From contig NZ_CP013444.1 in NCBI RefSeq assembly GCF_001718835.1, forward strand, positions 744,001-808,000: a stretch of 64,000 bases of DNA, read 5' to 3'. This DNA is from Burkholderia cepacia. Its GTDB lineage: Bacteria > Pseudomonadota > Gammaproteobacteria > Burkholderiales > Burkholderiaceae. Below, in pieces: positions 26,041 to 35,198 of the stretch (positions within the stretch are counted from its first letter, which is position 1; the number at the start of each line of letters is the position of its first letter). A program made the position numbers and the translations under genes. Below the pieces are notes generated by a model. That model saw only the letters and a program-made list of their open reading frames with translations. It had not been told where the DNA came from and made no database searches.

Positions 26041-26075
26041 GAAAGTGGATATTGCGCCGCCGCAATCGCACTTTC
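26041..26075. promoter_or_regulatory. Nested dyad upstream of andAc
   Basis: Two inverted repeats share a centre: a 7-bp outer pair (GAAAGTG at 26041-26047 with CACTTTC at 26069-26075) and a 6-bp inner pair (ATTGCG at 26051-26056 with CGCAAT at 26061-26066). The arms are exact, with a one-base asymmetry between outer and inner spacers. It lies 77-111 bases upstream of andAc in the divergent gap, the right place for a regulator-binding site. Confidence 0.55.
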
Positions 26076-26151
26076 CGGATAGACGGGGAATATTAGCTTT
26101 TCAAAAATCGGCTCCATGCATTCAACGAAACGGATCGACAAGGAGTCCGAC

Positions 26152-27423
26152 ATGGAGCAGACAGAATCGCCCGTCGTATTCGCCGCGCGCGACGACGCGT
26201 CCGACGTGAGCTTTCCGCACGAAGACGGCTCGCGCGTGCCGTACAAGGTGTTCAGCTCGCGCGCGGTCTACGATCGCGAGCAGGAACGCATCTTCCGCGG
26301 CCCGACGTGGAACTTCGTCGCGCTGGAAGCGGAAATCCCGAAGGCCGGCGACTTCAAGAGCACGTTCGTCGGCGATACGCCGGTGGTCGTCACGCGCACG
26401 GAGGACGGCGCGCTTTCCGCGTGGGTGAACCGCTGCGCGCACCGTGGCGCGCAGGTGTGCCGCAAGTCGCGCGGCAACGCGAGCTCGCACACGTGCGTGT
26501 ATCACCAGTGGAGCTTCGACAACGCGGGCAACCTGCTCGGCGTGCCGTTCCGGCGCGGCCAGAAGGGGATGTCCGGGATGCCGGCCGACTTCGACCCGAA
26601 GCAGCACGGGCTGCGCAAGCTGCGCGTCGACAGCTATCGCGGGCTGGTGTTCGCCACCTTCAGCGACGACGTGATGCCGCTGCCCGACTATCTCGGCGAG
26701 CAGATGCGCCCGTGGATCGACCGGATCTTCCACAAGCCGATCGAGTATCTCGGCTGCACGCGCCAGTATTCGAAGTCGAACTGGAAGCTGTACATGGAGA
26801 ACGTGAAGGACCCGTATCACGCGAGCATGCTGCACCTGTTCCATACGACCTTCAACATCTTCCGCGTCGGGATGAAGGCGCGCTCGATTCCGGATGCGAA
26901 TCACGGGCTGCACAGCATCATCACGGTGACGAAGACGGGCGACGACACGTCGGCCGCGTACAAGCAGCAGAACATTCGCTCGTTCGACGAAGGCTTCCAT
27001 CTGGAAGACGAATCGATTCTCGATCTCGTGTCGGAATACGACGAGGACTGCACGAACCATATCCAGCCGATCTTCCCGCAGCTCGTGATCCAGCAGATCC
27101 ACAACACGCTGGTCGCACGCCAGATCCTGCCGAAGGGCCCCGACAACTTCGAGCTGATCTTCCATTTCTTCGGCTACGCGGACGATACGCCCGAGCTGCG
27201 CGCGCTGCGCATCAAGCAGGCGAACCTCGTCGGGCCGGCCGGCTATATCTCGATGGAGGACACGGAGGCGACCGAGCTCGTGCAGCGCGGCACGGTGCGC
27301 GACGGCGACGCGACGTCGGTGATCGAGATGTCGCGCGGCAATCCGGACCAGCAGGACACGGTGATCACCGAAAGCCTGATCCGCAAGTTCTGGGTCGGCT
27401 ACCAGAAGCTGATGGGCTATTGA
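26152..27423 (+). CDS. andAc: Anthranilate 1,2-dioxygenase large subunit AndAc
   Basis: The alpha subunit of a Rieske ring-hydroxylating dioxygenase that deaminates and decarboxylates anthranilate to catechol. The ATG at 26152 follows an AAGGAG site and gives 423 residues. The Rieske cluster ligands are visible as CAH (Cys95, His97) and CVYH (Cys115, His118). The mononuclear iron site is in DPYHASMLHLFH. It is the first gene of an Ac-Ad-Ab-Aa set matching the three-component anthranilate dioxygenase of B. cepacia DBO1, which differs from the two-component AntABC type. Confidence 0.95.
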   Translation: MEQTESPVVFAARDDASDVSFPHEDGSRVPYKVFSSRAVYDREQERIFRGPTWNFVALEAEIPKAGDFKSTFVGDTPVVVTRTEDGALSAWVNRCAHRGAQVCRKSRGNASSHTCVYHQWSFDNAGNLLGVPFRRGQKGMSGMPADFDPKQHGLRKLRVDSYRGLVFATFSDDVMPLPDYLGEQMRPWIDRIFHKPIEYLGCTRQYSKSNWKLYMENVKDPYHASMLHLFHTTFNIFRVGMKARSIPDANHGLHSIITVTKTGDDTSAAYKQQNIRSFDEGFHLEDESILDLVSEYDEDCTNHIQPIFPQLVIQQIHNTLVARQILPKGPDNFELIFHFFGYADDTPELRALRIKQANLVGPAGYISMEDTEATELVQRGTVRDGDATSVIEMSRGNPDQQDTVITESLIRKFWVGYQKLMGY

Positions 27424-27440
27424 AGCGGGAGCGCGGAACG

Positions 27441-27926
27441 ATGGAAAACCTGACGGAAGACATGAAGACGTGGTTCGAGATTTACATGCTCCAGAACCGC
27501 TATATCGGGCACCTCGACAACAACCGGCTCGAGGCATGGCCGACGATGTTTACCGAGGACTGCACGTACGAAATCGTGCCGAAGGAGAACGCCGACCTCG
27601 GGCTGCCGGTCGGGATCGTCCACTGCACGAACCAGCGGATGCTGCGCGACCGCGTGGTGTCGCTGCGGCACGCGAACATCTACGAGGAGCATACGTACCG
27701 GCACATGACGTCGGGCCTGACGATCGTTGCGGAACGTGACGGCGAGATCGACACCGAGAGCAACTACGTCGTCGTGCAGACGCGCAGCAACGGCGAGTCG
27801 AACGTGTACCAGGCCGGCAAGTACTACGACACGGTCGTGCGCACGCCGGACGGGCTGCGCTACAAGACCAAGCGGGTGATCTACGACACGTCGCGCGTGC
27901 AGACGCTGCTCGCGACCCCGATCTGA
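27441..27926 (+). CDS. andAd: Anthranilate 1,2-dioxygenase small subunit AndAd
   Basis: The beta subunit, which packs on the alpha subunit and stabilises the hexamer. At 161 residues it has the NTF2-like fold signature of this family: YIGHLDNNRLEAWPTMFTED near the start and RVVSLRHANIYEEHTYRHM in the middle. It starts 17 bases after andAc. Confidence 0.95.
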   Translation: MENLTEDMKTWFEIYMLQNRYIGHLDNNRLEAWPTMFTEDCTYEIVPKENADLGLPVGIVHCTNQRMLRDRVVSLRHANIYEEHTYRHMTSGLTIVAERDGEIDTESNYVVVQTRSNGESNVYQAGKYYDTVVRTPDGLRYKTKRVIYDTSRVQTLLATPI

Positions 27927-27945
27927 GCGGAATGTGAGGAACGAC

Positions 27946-28272
27946 ATGACCGAAGCAACGCTCGCCGAGTGGCATCCGCTCGGCGCTTTCGACGAATTCT
28001 CCGAAGACGAACCGGCGGCGCGCGTCGCCGGCCAGAAGCCGATCGCCGTGTTCCGGATCGGCGACGAACTGTTCGCGATGCACGATCTCTGTACGCACGG
28101 CCACGCGCGGCTGTCCGAGGGTTATGTGGAGGACGGCTGCGTCGAATGCCCGCTGCACCAGGGGCTGATCGACATCCGCACCGGTGCGCCGAAATGCGCG
28201 CCGATCACGGAGCCGGTGCGGACCTATCCGATCCGGATCGTCGACGGGCAGGTGGAAGTCAATGTCGGCTGA
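27946..28272 (+). CDS. andAb: Rieske ferredoxin component AndAb
   Basis: A 108-residue Rieske-type ferredoxin that passes electrons from the reductase to the dioxygenase. The 2Fe-2S ligands are CTH (Cys49, His51) and CPLH (Cys68, His71). The start at 27946 follows a GAGGAA site. Its end overlaps the reductase gene by 11 bases. Confidence 0.96.
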   Translation: MTEATLAEWHPLGAFDEFSEDEPAARVAGQKPIAVFRIGDELFAMHDLCTHGHARLSEGYVEDGCVECPLHQGLIDIRTGAPKCAPITEPVRTYPIRIVDGQVEVNVG

Positions 28273-29482
28273 TCCTTTCGTGATCGTCGGCGCCGGCCAC
28301 GCGGCGCGGCGCACGGCCGAAGCGCTGCGCGAGCGCGACGCCGCGGCGCGCATCGTGATGATCGGTGCGGAACGCGAGCTGCCGTACGACCGGCCCGCAT
28401 TGTCGAAGGATGCGCTGCTGAGCGAGGGCGGCGAGCAGCGTGCGTTCGTGCGCGATGCCGCGTGGTACGACGCGCAGCGCATCGAGCTGCGGCTCGGCAC
28501 GCGCGTCGAGGCGATCGAGCGCGATGCGCTGCGTGTGCGGCTCGACGACGGCACGACGCTGCCTTATGCGCGGCTCGTGCTGGCGACGGGCTCGCGGGTG
28601 CGCACGTTCGGCGGGCCGGTGGACGCGGGCGTGCCGCTGCATTACGTGCGCACGGTCGCCGATGCGCGGGCGCTGCGCGCGGCGCTCGCGCCCGGCAGGC
28701 ACGTCGCGGTGCTCGGAGGCGGTTTCATCGGCCTCGAGGTCGCGGCGGCGGCGCGCCAGCTCGGCTGCGAGGTGACGGTGATCGATCCGGCGCCGCGCCT
28801 GCTGCAGCGCGCGTTGCCGGAAGTCGTCGGCGCGTTCGCGCGGCGCCTGCACGACGGGCGCGGCGTCGAATTCCGGCTGTCGGCGCTGCCGCGCGCGATC
28901 CGGCGCGGCGCGGCGGGCGGCGCGGTGGTCGAGACGGATGGCGGGGACGTGACGGCCGATATCGTGGTCGTCGGTATCGGGGTGGTGCCGAATGTCGAGC
29001 TCGCGCAGGCAGCGGGGCTCGAGGTCGACAACGGGATACGCGTCGACGCGGGCTGCCGCACGGCCGATCCCGCGATCTTCTCGGCCGGCGAGGTGACGAT
29101 GCACTTCAATCCGTTGCTCGGGCGTCACGTGCGGATCGAATCGTGGCAGGTGGCCGAAAACCAGCCGGCCGTCGCGGCGGCGAACCTGCTCGGTGCCGAC
29201 GAAACCTATGCCGAGCTGCCGTGGTTGTGGTCCGATCAGTACGACTGCAACCTGCAGATGCTCGGCCTGTTCGGCAACGAACGCACGATCGTCGTGCGCG
29301 GCGATCCGGCGAACGGTTCGTTCACGGTGTTCGGGCTGCGTGACGACGGCAGGATCGTCGCGGTGGCCGCGGCGAACCAGGGGCGCGACATCGGCGCATC
29401 GCGCCGGCTGATCGCGGCGGACGCCGTGCCCGATCCGGAGCGGCTGGCCGATCCGGCAGTGAACCTGAAGGCGTTTCTCTGA
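28262..29482 (+). CDS. andAa: Ferredoxin reductase component AndAa
   Basis: FAD-dependent NADH:ferredoxin reductase of the dioxygenase system, 406 residues. It has an N-terminal FAD dinucleotide fold (FVIVGAGHAARR), the ATG-type motif LVLATGSRVR, a second dinucleotide fold for NADH (AVLGGGFIGLEVAAAARQLG), and a C-terminal reductase domain with LPWLWSDQYDCNLQMLG. It starts inside andAb, so the pair is translationally coupled. It completes the AndAc-Ad-Ab-Aa electron chain. Confidence 0.95.
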   Translation: MSADPFVIVGAGHAARRTAEALRERDAAARIVMIGAERELPYDRPALSKDALLSEGGEQRAFVRDAAWYDAQRIELRLGTRVEAIERDALRVRLDDGTTLPYARLVLATGSRVRTFGGPVDAGVPLHYVRTVADARALRAALAPGRHVAVLGGGFIGLEVAAAARQLGCEVTVIDPAPRLLQRALPEVVGAFARRLHDGRGVEFRLSALPRAIRRGAAGGAVVETDGGDVTADIVVVGIGVVPNVELAQAAGLEVDNGIRVDAGCRTADPAIFSAGEVTMHFNPLLGRHVRIESWQVAENQPAVAAANLLGADETYAELPWLWSDQYDCNLQMLGLFGNERTIVVRGDPANGSFTVFGLRDDGRIVAVAAANQGRDIGASRRLIAADAVPDPERLADPAVNLKAFL

Positions 29483-29571
29483 CGGCGGGGAGGGGGCGGC
29501 GCGGGCATGTCGCGTTTGTCGGCCGGTGCGAAATCGGGGATATTAGCGGCATCGCCGATTCGCCTGCCGCC

Positions 29572-30858
29572 ATGACGCCAGACAAAGCCCTCGAACTGAA
29601 ACGCAGCAAGCGCCGCGCGCTATGGCTGCTGCTGGCCGCCGTCGCGGTGTTCGTCACGACGATCCTGCTGCCGCGCGGCCCGTGGGTCGACGGCGTCAAG
29701 GCCGTGGCCGAAGCCGCGATGGTCGGCGCGCTTGCCGACTGGTTCGCGGTCGTCGCGCTGTTCCGCCGTGTACCGATCCCGTTCGTGTCGCGTCATACCG
29801 AGATCATCCCGAAGAACAAGGACAAGATCGCCGACAACCTCGCGGTATTCGTACGCGAGAAGTTCCTCGGCCCCGATGCGCTCGCCGCGCAGATCCGCCA
29901 GCACGATCCCGCGCAGAAACTCGGCGCGTGGCTCGGCGAGCCGGCAAACACCGATGCGCTCGGCGGTTATGTGACGAAGCTGATGAGTTTCGCGCTCGAC
30001 ATGACCGACGACGCGCGGATCCAGTCGTTCGTCCACGACGCGTTTCGAGCGGTGATCGACCGGGTCGACCTGTCGCAATCGGCCGGCGCGATCCTCGACA
30101 CGCTGACGAAGGACGGCCGCCACCAGGCGCTGCTCGACGACGCGATCGGGCAGGTGACGAACCTGCTCGACCAGCCGGAAAACCGCGAGGTGATCGCGGG
30201 CTTCATCGTCGAATGGCTGAAGACGCAGTATCCGAAGGTCGAGAAGATCATGCCCACGCAGTGGTTCGGCGAGAACGGCGCCGAGTTGATCGCGAACGCG
30301 GTGAACCGCGTGCTCGAACAGGTCGCCGCGGACCCCGAGCACGAACTGCGGCAGCGCTTCGACGCGACGGTCGACAAGCTGGTCGAGCGCCTGAAGCACG
30401 ATCCCGCGTTCATCGCGAAGGGCGAGGAGATCAAGCGTTATGTCCGCGACGGCGCCGCGTTCAACGAATATGCGCGCGACCTGTGGGATCAGTTGCGCGC
30501 GTGGCTGAAGGCCGATCTCGCGCGCCCCGATTCGGTGCTGCACCGGCAGGCCGCGACGCTCGGCGGCTGGCTCGGCGCGCGGCTGGCGGAGAGCCCGGCA
30601 TTGCGCGCGTCGCTGAACGAACATGTCGAGAAGGCGGTGCACGAGATGGCGCCGGATTTCGCGGATTTCCTGATGCGCCATATCCGCGACACGGTGCGCA
30701 ACTGGGATGCGCGCGAGATGTCGCGGCAGATCGAGCTGAACATCGGCAAGGATTTGCAATACATCCGCATCAACGGCACGCTGGTCGGCGGGCTGATCGG
30801 GCTCGGGCTGTACCTGGTGTCGCTGGTGCCGCGCTGGGCGGCCGGCTGGCTGCATTGA
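29572..30858 (+). CDS. DUF445 membrane-anchored protein
   Basis: A 428-residue member of the DUF445 family (YjiN-like). There is one N-terminal helix at about 16-33 (ALWLLLAAVAVFVTTILL), followed by the typical segment MVGALADWFAVVALFRR and IPFVSRHTEIIPKNKD. A long helical middle and a C-terminal helix (LVGGLIGLGLYLVSLV) follow. Function is unknown for the family. The gene stands alone, 89 bases after andAa, and is unlikely to be part of anthranilate breakdown. Confidence 0.9.
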   Translation: MTPDKALELKRSKRRALWLLLAAVAVFVTTILLPRGPWVDGVKAVAEAAMVGALADWFAVVALFRRVPIPFVSRHTEIIPKNKDKIADNLAVFVREKFLGPDALAAQIRQHDPAQKLGAWLGEPANTDALGGYVTKLMSFALDMTDDARIQSFVHDAFRAVIDRVDLSQSAGAILDTLTKDGRHQALLDDAIGQVTNLLDQPENREVIAGFIVEWLKTQYPKVEKIMPTQWFGENGAELIANAVNRVLEQVAADPEHELRQRFDATVDKLVERLKHDPAFIAKGEEIKRYVRDGAAFNEYARDLWDQLRAWLKADLARPDSVLHRQAATLGGWLGARLAESPALRASLNEHVEKAVHEMAPDFADFLMRHIRDTVRNWDAREMSRQIELNIGKDLQYIRINGTLVGGLIGLGLYLVSLVPRWAAGWLH

Positions 30859-30906
30859 TGCGGCCACGGCCATCGCGCAGACGGCGCAATGGCGCGCGCC
30901 CGCGTA

Positions 30907-31206
30907 TCACGCGTGCGCTTTCGCGCCGTGCAGTTGCAGGCCGAGCGCCTTGATGACCTTCAGGATGGTGCCGAAGCTGGGGTTGCCGTCGTGCGACAGC
31001 GCCTTGTACAGCCCTTCGCGCGACAGGCCCGCGTCGCGCGCGACCTGAGACATGCCGCGTGCGCGTGCGATCACGCCGAGCGCGTGCGCGATGAAGGCCG
31101 GATCGTCGCCGGCTTCCTGCAGGCACGCTTCGAAGTAGTCGGCCATGTCGTCTTCGGTCTTCAGATGGTCGGCCGAATCCCACGGCCGGGTGCTGATCTT
31201 GTCCAT
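30907..31206 (-). CDS. Antitoxin of a HigBA/RelE-type module
   Basis: A 99-residue Xre-type DNA-binding protein of the addiction-module antidote family. The helix-turn-helix is in the C-terminal half: MSQVARDAGLSREGLYKALS followed by PSFGTILKVIKALGL. It probably binds the toxin and represses their shared promoter. It is the downstream gene of the pair, 3 bases after the toxin, with its ribosome site GGAG overlapping the toxin end. The toxin-first order is typical of HigBA-like systems. Confidence 0.9.
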   Translation of the reverse strand: MDKISTRPWDSADHLKTEDDMADYFEACLQEAGDDPAFIAHALGVIARARGMSQVARDAGLSREGLYKALSHDGNPSFGTILKVIKALGLQLHGAKAHA

Positions 31207-31209
31207 CGA

Positions 31210-31527
31210 TTACTCCATGTCGAGGTGCGCGAGCATCGCGTGCGCGGCGCGTATGTCGGCCTGTTGCGTCGATTTATCGCCGCCGCAGAGCAGGATGACC
31301 CAGATCGTTCCGCGCCGCACGTAGTAGACGCGATAACCTGGGCCGTGGTCGATCCGCATTTCGACGACCGGCGAGCCTGCGGATTTCCAGTCGCCCGGAT
31401 TGCCCATCGACAGGCGGTCGATGCGTGCCTGGATGCGTCGCTTCGCGACGCGATCCTGCAGCGCGTCGAACCAGGCGTCGAAGAACTCGGTGGTTCGGAT
31501 GGTGAATACAGGAGGACTGTAGGGCAT
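31210..31527 (-). CDS. Toxin of a HigB/RelE-type module
   Basis: A 105-residue protein of the phage-derived Gp49/HigB-like group in the RelE/ParE superfamily, with IRTTEFFDAWFDALQDR, MRIDHGPGYRVYYV and a C-terminal LLCGGDKSTQQADI. Such proteins usually cleave mRNA on the ribosome. The start is uncertain: ATG at 31527 or GTG at 31548. A sigma70-like promoter (TTGACA at 31539-31544 and TACAGT at 31516-31521, spacer 17) overlaps both candidates on this strand, so one of these readings must be wrong. Confidence 0.85.
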   Translation of the reverse strand: MPYSPPVFTIRTTEFFDAWFDALQDRVAKRRIQARIDRLSMGNPGDWKSAGSPVVEMRIDHGPGYRVYYVRRGTIWVILLCGGDKSTQQADIRAAHAMLAHLDME

Positions 31528-31548
31528 CGATCGAGATGTGTCAACCAC

Positions 31549-31939
31549 GGTTCACAGAATGTCAACGGGTCGCCGCGCCCCTTTTCCGTCGCTCGGAGGG
31601 CGGCGCGACGTCTGACTATAGAGCCGTCTGCGTTGTTTACCGGTCCGATTGGCCGTTGGGACGATCCCTCCGCGGCGATCGGACGGGGCGGTGACGGAAG
31701 TCGGGAATGTCCGAATCCGTCTACAATCAATCACGTCTTTGCCGCCGGCGCGCATGGGTTGCGCGGCGGCGGATCCGTTCGTCCTCCGGTTTCCGGAGAC
31801 GCCGCCGCGCGCTGCGCGGCGGGCAAGTGCAGTGTGGTCAGTGTCTGGTAGGTAAAGCGTCCGCGTGCCGTAGGCCGGCGCGCGTTCTGAACGCTGCGTG
31901 TCCGTAGGCCGGGCAGGCGGCATCAACCGAGAGTCCCCC
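31549..31939. other. Gene-free interval before the acetolactate synthase gene
   Basis: About 390 bases between the divergent toxin and synthase genes. No convincing gene is visible. A TACAAT hexamer at about 31724 could be a -10 element for the synthase gene, but no good -35 is placed correctly. The stretch at 31790-31830 is rich in short GC palindromes. Confidence 0.5.
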
Positions 31940-33580
31940 ATGAAAGCATCGGATCTGTTCGTGAAGGCGCTGGAAGCCGAAGGCGTCGAGTACGTGTTCG
32001 GCATTCCCGGCGAAGAAAACCTCGATCTGCTCGAATCGCTGCGGCGATCGAAGATCAAGCTCGTGCTGACCCGGCACGAGCAGGCGGCCGGGTTCATGGC
32101 CGCCACCTACGGCCGCCTGACGGGCCGTACCGGCGTGTGTCTCGCCACGCTCGGGCCCGGCGCGACGAATTTCGTGACGGCCGCCGCGTATGCGCAGCTC
32201 GGCGGGATGCCGATGCTGATGATCACCGGGCAGAAGCCGATCAAGTCCAGCAAGCAGGGCCACTTCCAGATCGTCGACGTGGTCGACATGATGCAGCCGC
32301 TCACGAAGTTCACGCGGCAGATCGTGTCGATCGGCAACATCCCGTCGGCCGTGCGCGAGGCGTTCCGCCGCGCGGAGGAGGAGCGTCCGGGCGCCGCGCA
32401 CCTTGAGCTGCCGGAAGACATCGCGCACGAGGAGGGCGACGGCAAGCCGATTCCGCGCAGCTACAGCCGGCGGCCGGTGGCCGAGGAAAAGGCGGTTGCG
32501 CATGCGGTCGACGCGATCCAGGCCGCGCGCCATCCGCTGCTGATGATCGGTGCGGGCGGCAACCGCAAGACCACCTGCAAGATGCTGCTCGAATTCGTCG
32601 ACAAGACGGGCATCCCGTTCTTCACGACGCAGATGGGCAAGGGCGTGATCGACGAAACGCACCCGCTGTGGCTCGGCAACGCGACGCTGTCCGACGGCGA
32701 CTTCGTGCACCGCGCGATCGAGCATGCGGACTGCATCATCAACGTCGGCCACGACGTGATCGAGAAGCCGCCGTTCTTCATGCGTACCGACGACAAGACC
32801 GTGATCCACGTGAACTTCCTCGGCGCGCAGGTCGATCCCGTCTACTTCCCGCAGATCGAGGTGGTCGGCGACATCGCGAACGCGGTGTGGCAGATGAAGG
32901 AGGCGCTCGCGCCGCAGCCGCACTGGGATTTCTCGCGCTTCACGATGATCAAGGCGCATTTCGACGCCCATCTGGAGAAGGGCCAGCACGATCCGCGCTT
33001 CCCGATGTACCCGGTGCGGATCGTCAACGATCTTTACAACGCGCTGCCGGTCGACGGCATCGTCTGTCTCGACAACGGGATGTACAAGATCTGGTTCGCG
33101 CGCTACTGGCGCGCGCACGAGCCGAATTCCCTGCTGCTCGACAACGCGCTCGCGTCGATGGGCGCGGGCCTGCCGTCGGCGATCGCGACGAAGATCGTGC
33201 ACCCGCAGCGCAAGGTGATCGCCGTGTGCGGCGACGGCGGCTTCATGATGAATTCGCAGGAGCTCGAGACGGCCGTGCGGCTGAAGCTCGACCTCGTCGT
33301 GATGATCCTGCGCGACGATGCCTTCGGGATGATCCGCTGGAAGCAGGAGAACATGAATTTCCCCGATTTCGCGATGACGCTGCAGAACCCCGATTTCGTG
33401 TCGTATGCGCAAAGCTACGGCGCGCACGGGCACCGCGTCGAATCGGCCGACGATCTCGAGCCGCTGCTGCGCGAGTGTTTCTCGACGCCGGGCGTGCACG
33501 TGATCGACGTGCCGATCGACTATTCGGACAACGAGCGCGTGCTGAACCGCGAGATCAAGCGCCTGTCGGCGCAACTCTGA
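31940..33580 (+). CDS. Acetolactate synthase-like ThDP enzyme
   Basis: A 546-residue thiamine diphosphate enzyme of the AlsS/IlvB group, which joins two pyruvates into acetolactate. It has the N-terminal FGIPGEENLDLLE, the catalytic Glu47 in TRHEQAAGF, and the cofactor motif GDGGFMMNSQELETA followed by RDDAFGMIRW. No regulatory small-subunit gene is adjacent, which favours the catabolic AlsS type over biosynthetic IlvBN. It starts at ATG 31940. The aldehyde dehydrogenase gene follows 29 bases later, which suggests a shared carbonyl or acetoin-type pathway; the real substrate is not certain. Confidence 0.87.
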   Translation: MKASDLFVKALEAEGVEYVFGIPGEENLDLLESLRRSKIKLVLTRHEQAAGFMAATYGRLTGRTGVCLATLGPGATNFVTAAAYAQLGGMPMLMITGQKPIKSSKQGHFQIVDVVDMMQPLTKFTRQIVSIGNIPSAVREAFRRAEEERPGAAHLELPEDIAHEEGDGKPIPRSYSRRPVAEEKAVAHAVDAIQAARHPLLMIGAGGNRKTTCKMLLEFVDKTGIPFFTTQMGKGVIDETHPLWLGNATLSDGDFVHRAIEHADCIINVGHDVIEKPPFFMRTDDKTVIHVNFLGAQVDPVYFPQIEVVGDIANAVWQMKEALAPQPHWDFSRFTMIKAHFDAHLEKGQHDPRFPMYPVRIVNDLYNALPVDGIVCLDNGMYKIWFARYWRAHEPNSLLLDNALASMGAGLPSAIATKIVHPQRKVIAVCGDGGFMMNSQELETAVRLKLDLVVMILRDDAFGMIRWKQENMNFPDFAMTLQNPDFVSYAQSYGAHGHRVESADDLEPLLRECFSTPGVHVIDVPIDYSDNERVLNREIKRLSAQL

Positions 33581-33609
33581 ATGTCCCGTCCACAGGAAGG
33601 AGTCGTTCC

Positions 33610-35043
33610 ATGTTGAAGGAAACCTATCCGTACTACCTCGCCAACGAAGCCGTCTACGCGAACACCGATCTGGACGTGACGGACAAGTTCAGCGGCGAGG
33701 TCGCGACGCGCGTCGCGCTGGCCGACGCGAAGGCCATCGACGCGGCGATCGGCGCCGCGGTCGATGCCGCGAAGCCGATGCGCGAGCTGCCGGCCTACAA
33801 GCGGCAGGCCGTGCTCGACCATTGCGTCGCGCGTTTTCGCGAGCGCTTCGACGAGCTGGCCGAGGCGCTGTGCATCGAGGCCGGCAAGCCGATCAACGAT
33901 TCGAAGGGCGAAGTGACGCGGCTGATCGACACGTTCCGCGTGGCGTCCGAGGAGTCGGTGCGCATCGACGGCGAGATCATCAACCTCGAGATCTCCGCGC
34001 GTGCGCAGGGCTATACGGGCTACACGAAGCGCGTGCCGGTCGGCCCGTGCTCGTTCATCTCGCCGTTCAACTTCCCGCTGAATCTCGCCGCGCACAAGGT
34101 TGCGCCGGCGCTCGCGGCCGGCTGTCCGTTCGTGCTGAAGCCCGCGAGCCGCACGCCGGTCGGCGCGCTGATCATCGGCGAGGTACTCGCCGAAACCGAC
34201 CTGCCGAAGGGCGCATTCTCGGTGCTGCCCGCGCATCGGGACGGCGCCGACCTGTTCACGACCGACGAGCGTTTCAAGCTGTTGTCGTTTACAGGCTCGC
34301 CGGCCGTCGGCTGGGCGCTGAAGGAGAAGGCCGGCAAGAAGAAAGTCGTGCTGGAGCTCGGCGGCAACGCGGCCGCGATCGTCGATGCGGATCAGCTCGA
34401 CCGGCTCGACTACGTGGTCGAGCGCCTCGCGTTCGGCGCGTACTACCAGTCGGGCCAGAGCTGCATCGGCGTGCAGCGGATCCTCGTCCATGCCGATCTG
34501 TACGACGCGCTGCGCGAGAAGCTGATCGCGAAGACGCGTTCGCTGAAGATGGGCGATCCGAAGGATCCGTCGACGTTCGTCGGGCCGATGATTTCCGAAT
34601 CCGAATCGCGCCGGCTGTCGGGATGGATGGACGCGGCCGTCGCGGCGGGCGCGAAGATCGTCGCGGGCGGCAAGGTCGACGGCGCGATGTTCGAAGCGAC
34701 GCTGCTGGAAAACGTCGGGCACGAGCAGGACCTGTACCGGAAGGAGGCGTTCGGCCCCGTTGCGATCCTCGAGAAGTTCGACCGGTTCGACGATGCGCTC
34801 GCCCGCGTGAACGACAGCGACTTCGGGCTGCAGGCCGGCGTGTTCACCGATTCGCTCACGCATGCGCAGCGCGCGTGGGACGAGCTGGAGATCGGCGGCG
34901 TCGTGATCAACGACGTACCGTCGTTCCGCGTCGACAACATGCCGTACGGCGGCGTGAAGGACTCGGGCCTCGGCCGCGAAGGGATCCGCTACGCGATCGA
35001 GGATATGACCGAGCCGCGGCTGATGGTCGTGCGGCGCCGGTAA
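33610..35043 (+). CDS. NAD(P)-dependent aldehyde dehydrogenase
   Basis: A 477-residue member of the aldehyde dehydrogenase superfamily. The catalytic Cys285 is in QSGQSCIGVQRI, and the general base Glu249 is in LELGGNAAAI. The cofactor region has FISPFNFPLN and a later FTGSPAVG. The ribosome site AGGAAGGAG lies at about 33595. It forms an operon with the acetolactate synthase-like gene. Sequence resembles lactaldehyde and phosphonoacetaldehyde dehydrogenases, but the substrate cannot be read from motifs. Confidence 0.9.
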   Translation: MLKETYPYYLANEAVYANTDLDVTDKFSGEVATRVALADAKAIDAAIGAAVDAAKPMRELPAYKRQAVLDHCVARFRERFDELAEALCIEAGKPINDSKGEVTRLIDTFRVASEESVRIDGEIINLEISARAQGYTGYTKRVPVGPCSFISPFNFPLNLAAHKVAPALAAGCPFVLKPASRTPVGALIIGEVLAETDLPKGAFSVLPAHRDGADLFTTDERFKLLSFTGSPAVGWALKEKAGKKKVVLELGGNAAAIVDADQLDRLDYVVERLAFGAYYQSGQSCIGVQRILVHADLYDALREKLIAKTRSLKMGDPKDPSTFVGPMISESESRRLSGWMDAAVAAGAKIVAGGKVDGAMFEATLLENVGHEQDLYRKEAFGPVAILEKFDRFDDALARVNDSDFGLQAGVFTDSLTHAQRAWDELEIGGVVINDVPSFRVDNMPYGGVKDSGLGREGIRYAIEDMTEPRLMVVRRR

Positions 35044-35062
35044 CGCGGGGCGGGGGGAAATC

Positions 35063-35086
35063 GGGCGGCGCGCGAATGCGCCGCCC
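35063..35086. terminator. Hairpin after the aldehyde dehydrogenase gene
   Basis: A perfect 9-bp GC stem (35063-35071 with 35078-35086) and a 6-base loop lie 20 bases past the stop. No T-run follows, so it may act with Rho or as a 3' protector. Confidence 0.5.
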
Positions 35087-35198
35087 ATCCGCTGAACGGT
35101 CTCGACCGCACGCACGGCATCGTGATGTAATCGCGCGACACGGCGCGCCGGGGCATGACACCGGCCGCCGGCGGATTATTTCTTCACGAGGTCGATTC

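Noticed and set aside
30889..31851. Plus-strand open frame opposite the toxin-antitoxin genes
   Set aside because: The minus strand carries two recognisable families with tight spacing; the plus-strand product has no recognisable features.
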